Translations under genes and position numbers: made by a program
Origin: Acidobacteriaceae bacterium
GTDB lineage: Bacteria; Acidobacteriota; Terriglobia; Terriglobales; Acidobacteriaceae
DNA length: 6,735 nucleotides
Direction of reading: 5' to 3'
NCBI GenBank assembly: GCA_027364815.1
Contig: DAHXOQ010000159.1
Span: 1-6,735, forward strand
The notes under the pieces: model-generated
What the model was told of the DNA's origin: nothing
Database searches by the model: none
Seen by the model: only the letters and a program-made list of their open reading frames with translations
Shown here: in pieces, positions 1 to 5,411 of the stretch
Layout of the letters: the number at the start of each line of letters is the position of its first letter
Numbering within the stretch: position 1 is the first letter of the stretch

Positions 1-11
1 GGGTAATGATC

Positions 12-25
12 TGCAAAGCTTTGCA
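12..25. repeat. Perfect 14-bp palindrome just past the R-M stop codon
   Basis: TGCAAAGCTTTGCA reads the same on both strands and lies 2 bp beyond the stop codon of the R-M gene on its 3' side. As RNA it could form only a short hairpin with little or no loop, and no U-run follows, so it is not a convincing terminator. It could be a protein-binding dyad or chance. The window ends too close to judge. Confidence 0.4.
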
Positions 26-27
26 TG

Positions 28-3000
28 TCAGCGATGTGTTGCCGCAGGGAGTCCGGTAGCGGTGGGGAGGATGTCGCGGTAGCTGGCGTCTAGTGCTGGA
101 CCCATGAGGAGAATGGCGGCGATGCGGCGGACAACCTGGGCGAAGTATGCGGCTTCTTTAGGATGAAGGGCGCGGTGGAGGAGGGGTGAAGCGGGTTCTG
201 AGGTGAACTCGCGGTAGCTGAGCCACTTTTTGAGAACCTGGTATCCGCCGAGGGTGTAATTCCAAACGTTAATTGGGACGGCTGACCAATGGGCGTCAGC
301 ATTGAGATAGACGTCGACACATGTTTCGCCGAGCTGGGTTAGCACTTCTTCGAAAGTGAGGGATTGGGTTGCGGCCAGCGTGGCGAGCTTTTCACGCTCG
401 AGTGCGGACCAAGTACGTTCGGGGGCTTTACCCCGACCAGGCGTAACAGTGCTACCTTGGCCCTTGTGTCCCCAACCGGCGGTGATTTTGAGAGCTTCGT
501 CGAGATTGTAGTCAAGCGGGAGTTTGAGAACAGAGAGAAACGACCACTCGGCGGTCAAGTTGACCGATGATTCGGAATCAAGTAACTCAACAAGTCTGCG
601 GCCCAAGTGGGCGGAATGAACAAGTAGTTCGACAGTTGCTGGGAGTGGGATACGTGGCCAATCGTTCAGCAAAGCTCCACAGTTTTCAGTTCTATAAACT
701 GGCGTATGCATTGTGGCCAGTGCATGATAGAAAAGGCTCAATTTGGGTGCGGACAAGTTGTCCAAATATAATTCGGCAGAATTACTGAGATTGGCTCGAG
801 TTTCTACAGTCGAAAGAAGTGTTCCTGCAGATTCAATGACGATCGCGGGAAAGAAGTTCGATAGACCATTGCCAAAGTTATCAGCTAATCCATTGACAAT
901 TGTGCCGCGCACAAAGGTGTCACCAGATTCACGTTGTCGTGCTTCTAGCCATACAGTGCTTCCCAATAGCTGTCCAACATAATCTTCTCTCTTTCTATCA
1001 ATCAGATCTGTCTCCGGTTCCCAATAAATCCATCTCAGGTCGAATGGCCGATAACAATAACGCAAAGTTTCCCATGCCCGAAAGCCCCTCTCTTGCAAGT
1101 TTGCACGAGTTTCTTTCGCCTTATATTTTTGATTATCTTCCATAGCATCCGGAACTTCTTGCGCGAATTGCTCATGCGAAATCGCAGCATTGAAGTAGTT
1201 ATTCATTCGCGCTTCAAGTCTCTCACGATCAATGTCCACTACAAGCGGATCCCGACTAGTCTTGATGCCGGGAAAGGATAACGGTAAGAGATCCGGCAAC
1301 CGGGGCCAAGCAATGAAATTTGAAGTGAAAGTACGCTCTGCAAAGAGACATCCCAAAGCCGATACAGGTGCAAATGGTCCATAAATTGGCTCTGCTTCAT
1401 GGCGGCTTTCACGTGCAAGCTGTGCTAATTTTCCAGTGCCCCAAATATCGCGAATTAGAATTGATGAATTTTCTGCCGTACTATTGTTCCGTACTAGCGT
1501 TGTTATCGCAGTGCCGAGTTGGATACCTTCACGGTTCTGCGGAGTAGAAAAGGCACTCGGGTCAGGCAATCCCTCTGGCGTTGTTTTGCCAGTGCGGTAT
1601 TTGTCACCGTTGAGATTATCGATATAGATAGATTGAAATGTATCAATGTATTTTTTGCGCATGGAGACATGCGAGAGCCCGTCTAACCATGCATTATTCG
1701 AGATCAACGAAACGATACCGCAACCACCTTCGTTGCCGTGTACATGAGCGTCACCGACTATACGACGTTCGGCGATGCGGAAGAAACGAATGTAAAGATC
1801 ATTAAGGCCCTGGCCTTGCGGAGCGGGCAGGCCGGGGATTGCTTCACGATAGGCTGTGGTGAGGTCGCGTTCTTCTTCGATGGAGGCGATGCCTGCGTAA
1901 CCGTTGTAGGGAGGGTTGCCGAGAATGACGAGAATGGTTCCTTGCTGCTTGATTTGTTCGGAGTCTTCGCGCTCGCGGCGGAACTCCTCAAAGATGACGG
2001 ATTGGGGGTGACGCTCGGGAACCCAGCCGGTGAGGGCGTTGGTGAGGAAGACTCCGGCGCGATGCTGGTCAGTGAATGGAGCGCCTGCGGCCTCAAGCAG
2101 AGATGCCATTTGTAAGTGAGCGATAACGAATGGCGCGGGCATAATTTCAAAGCCGAAGACGCGAGTCAGGGCGGCGGTACGGAGGCTGCTCGGAACGAGC
2201 GCGGTGTCGTCGCCAGCGTTTTCAAGCAACGTTTTGTGAATGCGATGCAGGACGGCGGTGAGATACGCTCCGGTTCCACAGCAGGGATCGAGGATGCGGC
2301 CGGCTGGACTGGCGAGGCCGAGAGGCTGATTGAGCTGGGTACGCAGAAGATGATCCACACGCTCGACCATGTACTGCACGATTTCTTTGGGTGTGTACCA
2401 GACGCCGAGGTCTTTGCGGAGTTGGGGATCGAAGGCTTCAAGGAATGGCTCGTAGAAATAAGCGACGGCTTCATCTTCACGGAAAGTATCGAAGAAGCTG
2501 GGCTGGACGCGATTGAGGGCTTCACCGGCAAGATGGAGGACTTCTTGAAGTTGGATGGAATCAAGCGCACCAGGTTCAGAGACTTCGCCGAAGAGTTTGC
2601 GGAGAACAGGGACGCGGAGATAGTACGCAGAGAGACGCCATTCGAAGTGCGCCCCGGGTACACGACCTTCGGGAGAACGACGCCAGAGGACCCATGCAGA
2701 GAAGATGCCGTAAAAGAGGGTTTGGACGAGGGTGGAACGGAAGAAGTGCTCACCTTTCTCGCCTTCGAACTTCATGCCGAGAGATTCCTGGAGCGCACGC
2801 TTGACAGCATCGAAGCTCTGGAGCTGATGGTCTTCAGCGCGGGCGCGGGCTTCGCGAGCGTAAGAGGCAAGAAGCCAAGCAACGTCTTTGGGTTGGGCAA
2901 GCGGAGCGCGATGAAGCATGATGCGGGCGAGAAAATCAGGAAGCAAGTCTTTGTGTTTTTCAAAGCTAGAGATTGGCGCTTGCCAGAGATCGACTGCGGT

Positions 3001-3441
3001 CGAGGCCAGCTTGTAACGTTCGAGAGTTTGAACTGTGCCGGATACAGAAAGCTGAAGGAGCCGAAATTCACGCAGGTTGGTGATGAGGACGAGGCCGTAT
3101 TGATTCAGATAGCGAAGTGTTTGCGGCTCTGCTGCGAGAGTGTCGAGGTTGTAATCGGCGGGCTTGATTTCGACAACACCACGTTCGGGGTTTTGGAGTA
3201 GTTCCGGTTCGGCGCCGCGACGCTGTCGTCTTGGCTGGGGGAAAAATCCGCCATCAGGGAGACCCGCGCCGCTATTGCGCAGTTGAGTGGAAAAGAGAAC
3301 GACTGGCCTGAGGGTTTGCCCGGTGGCATTGAAAAGACGATCAACTGGAGGATAGAAGGATGTCTCGGCGGTTGCCGAACCAGTGGAACGTATGGCGCGA
3401 AGATCGGTAATGAATTGAGCGACAGTGTATTCGACGGGCAT
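28..3441 (-). CDS. Single-chain restriction-modification enzyme: PD-(D/E)XK nuclease + N6-adenine methyltransferase + target-recognition domain (type IIG / ISP-like)
   Basis: This 1137-aa protein should both methylate adenine in a specific DNA site and cut unmodified DNA. Domains in order: residues ~1-150 resemble a PD-(D/E)XK nuclease, with LPDGGFF (D63) and VVEIKP (E91, K93) as the likely catalytic set; ~150-340 is a mostly helical connector; ~340-600 is a gamma-class methyltransferase with the motif-X-like GVWYTP (346-351), SAM-binding DPCCGTGAYL (385-394) and catalytic NPPY (509-512); ~600-1080 is the target-recognition region, ending in VWNYTLGGYQVLKKWLSYRE (1059-1078), a signature I know from type ISP enzymes. 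No helicase motifs are present, unlike the true ISP enzymes LlaGI/LlaBIII, so the layout is closer to type IIG/IIL (MmeI-like). The chosen ATG precedes the conserved N-terminal block, but no Shine-Dalgarno sequence is visible. The gene is intact, and no separate methylase or specificity gene is in view. Residues ~574-928 are encoded by markedly AT-richer DNA. The family call is firm; cutting activity and target site are unknown. Confidence 0.9.
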   Translation of the reverse strand: MPVEYTVAQFITDLRAIRSTGSATAETSFYPPVDRLFNATGQTLRPVVLFSTQLRNSGAGLPDGGFFPQPRRQRRGAEPELLQNPERGVVEIKPADYNLDTLAAEPQTLRYLNQYGLVLITNLREFRLLQLSVSGTVQTLERYKLASTAVDLWQAPISSFEKHKDLLPDFLARIMLHRAPLAQPKDVAWLLASYAREARARAEDHQLQSFDAVKRALQESLGMKFEGEKGEHFFRSTLVQTLFYGIFSAWVLWRRSPEGRVPGAHFEWRLSAYYLRVPVLRKLFGEVSEPGALDSIQLQEVLHLAGEALNRVQPSFFDTFREDEAVAYFYEPFLEAFDPQLRKDLGVWYTPKEIVQYMVERVDHLLRTQLNQPLGLASPAGRILDPCCGTGAYLTAVLHRIHKTLLENAGDDTALVPSSLRTAALTRVFGFEIMPAPFVIAHLQMASLLEAAGAPFTDQHRAGVFLTNALTGWVPERHPQSVIFEEFRREREDSEQIKQQGTILVILGNPPYNGYAGIASIEEERDLTTAYREAIPGLPAPQGQGLNDLYIRFFRIAERRIVGDAHVHGNEGGCGIVSLISNNAWLDGLSHVSMRKKYIDTFQSIYIDNLNGDKYRTGKTTPEGLPDPSAFSTPQNREGIQLGTAITTLVRNNSTAENSSILIRDIWGTGKLAQLARESRHEAEPIYGPFAPVSALGCLFAERTFTSNFIAWPRLPDLLPLSFPGIKTSRDPLVVDIDRERLEARMNNYFNAAISHEQFAQEVPDAMEDNQKYKAKETRANLQERGFRAWETLRYCYRPFDLRWIYWEPETDLIDRKREDYVGQLLGSTVWLEARQRESGDTFVRGTIVNGLADNFGNGLSNFFPAIVIESAGTLLSTVETRANLSNSAELYLDNLSAPKLSLFYHALATMHTPVYRTENCGALLNDWPRIPLPATVELLVHSAHLGRRLVELLDSESSVNLTAEWSFLSVLKLPLDYNLDEALKITAGWGHKGQGSTVTPGRGKAPERTWSALEREKLATLAATQSLTFEEVLTQLGETCVDVYLNADAHWSAVPINVWNYTLGGYQVLKKWLSYREFTSEPASPLLHRALHPKEAAYFAQVVRRIAAILLMGPALDASYRDILPTATGLPAATHR

Positions 3442-3535
3442 GTTGCATTTAATGATTACATGTTATCGGGGCGTTAGTGATGCGGAGTTTGGTTCCGTCA
3501 CAATGCTGAACAATCTTTAGATTATTGTGTAAATG

Positions 3536-3562
3536 AATGGGCGCGGGGAAAGCCGTTCCTGT
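3536..3562. repeat. Degenerate copy of the GAAA-loop hairpin
   Basis: By hand alignment, 21 of 27 positions match the perfect hairpin at 3927-3953. The 5' half and the GAAA loop are kept (GGGCGCGGGGAAAGCCG), but the 3' arm has drifted (GTTCCTGT), so the stem is no longer continuous. It looks like a decayed member of the same repeat family. Confidence 0.5.
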
Positions 3563-3695
3563 ATGAGCATTGGGTGAAATATTTGTTGCACGACTGAAGT
3601 TGTGCCCTTTCACAGTCTATGGATTGAACGAAGCAGATGAGATATTGACAGGGTTCGGGCGGCCCTACGGGACGCGGTTTTGTTGTTGTAGCTAA

Positions 3696-3736
3696 CCCAG
3701 GGTTGCCCCTTCACTACGCTCAGTGTTCACCCTGGG
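3696..3736. repeat. Stem-loop with nested inner hairpin (CCCAGGGT / ACCCTGGG)
   Basis: Perfect 8-bp arms at 3696-3703 and 3729-3736 enclose a 25-nt interior. That interior contains a second small stem, CACT (3712-3715) with AGTG (3722-3725), and one copy of the CCTTC-ACTA-GCTCAG motif (3708-3723). No U-run follows on either strand, so a repeat element is more likely than an intrinsic terminator. Confidence 0.6.
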
Positions 3737-3748
3737 CTATTCTCTTGC

Positions 3749-3763
3749 TACCCCTCCGGGGTA
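3749..3763. repeat. Mini-hairpin TACCCC-tcc-GGGGTA
   Basis: A perfect 6-bp stem with a 3-nt loop lies 12 bp after the nested stem-loop at 3696-3736. The two probably form one composite repeat module. Confidence 0.5.
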
Positions 3764-3864
3764 CTTGATGTCGGAGTTGAAGCCCTGACGTATTCTGAAT
3801 CTTCGGCGGCGCGCCCTTTCAAAGCACAATCTGCGGAGAAATTTGATGGATGAATTTAGACCCG

Positions 3865-3876
3865 CGGCTGAAGCCG
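3865..3876. repeat. Mini-hairpin CGGC-TGAA-GCCG (array element 1)
   Basis: A 4-bp stem closes a TGAA loop. It is short and would be unremarkable alone. It shares the TGAA loop with the elements at 3897-3916 and 4022-4039, and starts a series of dyads spaced about 35-55 bp apart. Confidence 0.45.
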
Positions 3877-3896
3877 GTTGTTGTGATGCATTATTT

Positions 3897-3916
3897 CAGT
3901 GGCCTGAAGGCCACTG
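3897..3916. repeat. Hairpin CAGTGGCC-TGAA-GGCCACTG (array element 2)
   Basis: A perfect 8-bp stem closes a TGAA loop. Its centre is about 36 bp from the previous element and 34 bp from the next. No coding explanation exists for this dyad. Confidence 0.65.
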
Positions 3917-3927
3917 CTCCCTCCGGG

Positions 3928-3953
3928 ACGGGCGCGGCGAAAGCCGCGCCCGT
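3928..3953. repeat. Hairpin with 11-bp perfect GC-rich stem and GAAA loop (array element 3)
   Basis: Arms ACGGGCGCGGC (3928-3938) and GCCGCGCCCGT (3943-3953) pair perfectly around GAAA. In RNA, GAAA is a GNRA tetraloop, an especially stable fold. A decayed relative lies at 3536-3562. No U-run follows on either strand, so a typical intrinsic terminator is unlikely. Confidence 0.75.
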
Positions 3954-3979
3954 GGAGATTTTGTGAGATTGCATTGATA

Positions 3980-3997
3980 CCGGGGATAAATCCCCGG
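3980..3997. repeat. Hairpin CCGGGGA-TAAA-TCCCCGG (array element 4)
   Basis: A perfect 7-bp stem closes a TAAA loop and is followed by CCTACC. It is a sister of the hairpin at 4022-4039: the GGGGA/TCCCC core is the same, and the two outer base pairs differ in a compensatory way. Confidence 0.7.
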
Positions 3998-4021
3998 CCT
4001 ACCTCCGTAGAAACAAATGAT

Positions 4022-4039
4022 GTGGGGATGAATCCCCAC
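4022..4039. repeat. Hairpin GTGGGGA-TGAA-TCCCCAC (array element 5)
   Basis: A perfect 7-bp stem closes a TGAA loop and is followed by GCTACC, matching the CTACC that trails element 4. Relative to element 4, outer pairs C:G and C:G are replaced by G:C and T:A. Confidence 0.7.
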
Positions 4040-4064
4040 GCTACCGGACGAAAAGCAACCGCAG

Positions 4065-4086
4065 ATCCTTCGACTATGCTCAGGAT
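4065..4086. repeat. Weak stem ATCCT/AGGAT around CCTTC-GACTATGCTCAG motif (array element 6)
   Basis: The 5-bp arms (4065-4069 and 4082-4086) bracket a 12-nt interior. The 17-bp motif CCTTCGACTATGCTCAG (4067-4083) overlaps the arms and is closely related to sequences at 3708-3723 and 6044-6060. I recall this kind of sequence (CCTTCGACTACGCTCAGGATGAC) as a frequent intergenic repeat in acidobacterial genomes; a genome count would be needed to confirm. Confidence 0.55.
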
Positions 4087-4116
4087 GACAAGCTGTAAAA
4101 AGCTATAGATAGATAT

Positions 4117-4142
4117 CCCCGGTCTCAAAAACGAGACCGGGG
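4117..4142. repeat. Hairpin CCCCGGTCTC-AAAAAC-GAGACCGGGG (array element 7)
   Basis: A perfect 10-bp stem closes a 6-nt A-rich loop. It lies about 130 bp beyond the stop of the sugar-binding gene. It is strong enough to stop or protect a transcript arriving from that gene, but the minus-strand sequence after it (ATATCTATC) is not a U-run, so a classical intrinsic terminator is doubtful. It may simply be another member of the repeat array. Confidence 0.65.
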
Positions 4143-4164
4143 GCACCCGCGTCACTTACATTTT

Positions 4165-4260
4165 GATGAACGGGCCACCTGATAACGCCCGCTCATCGCA
4201 AAGAACGCGATGAACGGGGCACAGCTTTACAGCTCGCTCACATATTGATGACCGGAGCAC
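4165..4260. repeat. Three spaced direct repeats of a 14-bp motif (GATGAACGGGGCAC-like)
   Basis: The copies are GATGAACGGGCCAC (4165-4178), GATGAACGGGGCAC (4209-4222) and GATGACCGGAGCAC (4247-4260), with starts 44 and 38 bp apart. Each is preceded within about 20 bp by a TCAC or TCAT sequence. They sit in the 3' flank of the sugar-binding gene, the nearest only 12 bp from its stop codon. Confidence 0.6.
4193..4213. repeat. Hairpin TCATCGC-AAAGAAC-GCGATGA overlapping the second direct repeat
   Basis: A perfect 7-bp stem with a 7-nt loop lies about 60 bp past the stop codon of the sugar-binding gene. Its 3' arm overlaps the start of the middle 14-bp direct repeat. No U-run follows on the minus strand. 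It might act as a 3'-end stabilising structure. Confidence 0.45.
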
Positions 4261-4272
4261 GTGCATCCTGCC

Positions 4273-5265
4273 CTACTTTGCATGCGCAGCGGCAGCGGCG
4301 AGGTAGAGGTCAACGTTGCTGTTGTCGACGATTGAGGTGCCGGTATCAATGAAAACCGGGTAGGGAGCGAAGGGGTCGGTGCTGTAGTCCTTGCCAAACT
4401 GGGCGGGCGGGTCGTGAAAGATTTCGTCCAGCGCCTTGAGCCCGACAAAGCCCATGGTGAAGGGTTTTTGAACGATGGTGGAGTCGATGGTTCCATCCTT
4501 GATTTCGTTCAAGGTGTTTGGATTCACGTCCCATGCGATGAGTACGCGGCTCTTGTCGTTGGTGCGCTTGACCGCGTCGGCAACCATTTTGCCTGAGGCC
4601 GACTCCAGGCAGACAAAGGCATCAATTTTCTTTGGGCCGGTGAGAGCCAACAACTGCTGGGCCTTGTCAAATGCCGCGTCGAGATTGCTCTTGATGTCGA
4701 CGACTTCGACGATATTAATGCCGGGATGTGAGGCAAGCACATCCTTGAATCCCTTGAGGCGCTCATCGGTGTTGGTCTGGCCGGCGATGGTGAAGAAGAC
4801 GACGTTCGCCTTTGCGCCCAGTTTTTTGACGAGGCGTTGCCCGCCGAGACGGCCGGCATCGAGATTGTTGGTGCCGATGAAGTAGATTCTGTGGCTTCCC
4901 GCAGCGTCGGAGTCGATGGTGATGACGGGAATTCCAGCGGCGACCGCGTCATTGATTTCTGGTGTCAGCACGGCGGCGTCGGCAGAGGAGATGAGAATGC
5001 CGGCCGGCTTTGCGGCGACGGCCTTTTTCAACTCCGCGAGCGCAGCCTGCGGATCGTAGTTGTCAGGGCCGACGACCTTGGCGGTGACATGGTCCTGCGC
5101 GGCGGCCTTGTTGAATCCCGCAACGGCCGTTTGCCAATAGTTTGTGGCCATGTTGGTGGTGATGAGGTAGTAAACCTCTTTGTCCGAGTGCCTTGCCTGG
5201 CAACCCGGGATAAAAACCGCCGACAGCGCGGCAACGGCGAGTACTATTGCATTTCCTGGTTTCAT
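4273..5265 (-). CDS. Sugar ABC transporter substrate-binding lipoprotein (ribose/RbsB-type, Peripla_BP_4)
   Basis: This 330-aa protein should bind a sugar or sugar-like ligand outside the inner membrane and deliver it to an ABC permease. The N-terminus is a signal peptide with a hydrophobic core (A6-I19) and a lipobox-like IPGC, making C22 the probable lipidated residue; proline at -2 is uncommon but tolerated. The mature part has the two-lobe fold of the ribose-binding cluster: NYDPQAALAELKKAV (69-83), IPVITIDSD (112-120), FIGTNNLDAGRLGG (129-142), the hinge-side AWDVNP (244-249) and the lobe-2 GTIDSTIVQKPFTMGF (258-273). These are the usual ligand and hinge blocks of RbsB/YtfQ-like proteins, and the length is normal. 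No ATPase or permease gene lies on either side in the window, so its partners are elsewhere or it serves a sensing role. A strong ribosome-binding site supports this start. The exact ligand cannot be read from the sequence. Confidence 0.93.
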   Translation of the reverse strand: MKPGNAIVLAVAALSAVFIPGCQARHSDKEVYYLITTNMATNYWQTAVAGFNKAAAQDHVTAKVVGPDNYDPQAALAELKKAVAAKPAGILISSADAAVLTPEINDAVAAGIPVITIDSDAAGSHRIYFIGTNNLDAGRLGGQRLVKKLGAKANVVFFTIAGQTNTDERLKGFKDVLASHPGINIVEVVDIKSNLDAAFDKAQQLLALTGPKKIDAFVCLESASGKMVADAVKRTNDKSRVLIAWDVNPNTLNEIKDGTIDSTIVQKPFTMGFVGLKALDEIFHDPPAQFGKDYSTDPFAPYPVFIDTGTSIVDNSNVDLYLAAAAAHAK

Positions 5266-5270
5266 GGCTC

Positions 5271-5277
5271 CCTCCTT
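5271..5277 (-). promoter_or_regulatory. Shine-Dalgarno site of the sugar-binding protein gene
   Basis: On the minus strand, AAGGAGG lies 5 nt before the ATG at 5265. It is close to the ideal consensus and settles the start codon. Confidence 0.85.
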
Positions 5278-5348
5278 CTGCGGTGATGATTGTGGGGCGT
5301 ACCACTGCTTCTCAGCGCAAGCGCCAGCCTAATCCAAAATTCGGCGGA

Positions 5349-5378
5349 AGTATACTCCTGAGCGAGCTTCATCGTCCA
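5349..5378 (-). promoter_or_regulatory. Candidate sigma-70-type promoter for the sugar-binding protein gene
   Basis: On the minus strand, TGGACG (5373-5378) and TATACT (5349-5354) are separated by 18 bp, about 85 bp upstream of the start codon. The -10 box matches 5 of 6 consensus positions and the -35 box 4 of 6. It lies in the gap after dinB, which would allow independent transcription. The evidence is sequence match only. Confidence 0.4.
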
Positions 5379-5411
5379 TACGGCAGGTTGCCGAAGGGCG
5401 GGGCAATCGCA

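Larger units (their letters stand above)
3442..4272. other. 831-bp non-coding intergenic region with hairpin and repeat array
   Basis: No open reading frame here has family-like protein sequence. The one sizeable frame (3856-4155, minus) consists of translated hairpin repeats. The first ~90 bp next to the R-M start are AT-rich and must carry that gene's promoter, but I cannot place confident -35/-10 boxes. From about 3536 to 4142 the region holds at least ten short hairpins, some perfect and some decayed, described individually below. From 4165 to 4260 there are three spaced copies of a 14-bp direct repeat. The density of dyads with short loops resembles the REP-like mini-repeats common between acidobacterial genes. 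It could also hold transcribed small RNAs, but no promoter plus terminator pair is evident. Confidence 0.75.

Noticed and set aside
1738..2115. A 125-codon plus-strand frame antisense to the methyltransferase core
   Set aside because: It overlaps motifs I to IV of the real gene, and its protein is low in recognisable features.
2116..3201. A 361-codon open frame on the plus strand opposite the R-M gene
   Set aside because: It lies entirely antisense to a well-supported nuclease/methylase coding sequence, has no recognisable domain, and is the kind of long frame that GC-rich coding DNA produces by codon bias.
3442..3530. Promoter of the R-M gene
   Set aside because: The stretch is AT-rich and must contain it, but no pair of boxes with acceptable match and spacing stood out (for example TTGTGA with a poor -10).
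4117..4142. Intrinsic terminator for the sugar-binding gene
   Set aside because: The stem is strong, but neither strand has a T-run after it, and it lies about 130 bp past the stop. It is kept as a repeat hairpin.
3856..4155. A 99-codon minus-strand frame in the intergenic region
   Set aside because: Its sequence is a translation of the hairpin repeats, with no ribosome-binding site or family resemblance.
5388..5406. TTGCC/GGCAA dyad downstream of dinB as a terminator
   Set aside because: It has only a 5-bp stem with a 9-nt loop and no U-run, which is too weak to call.
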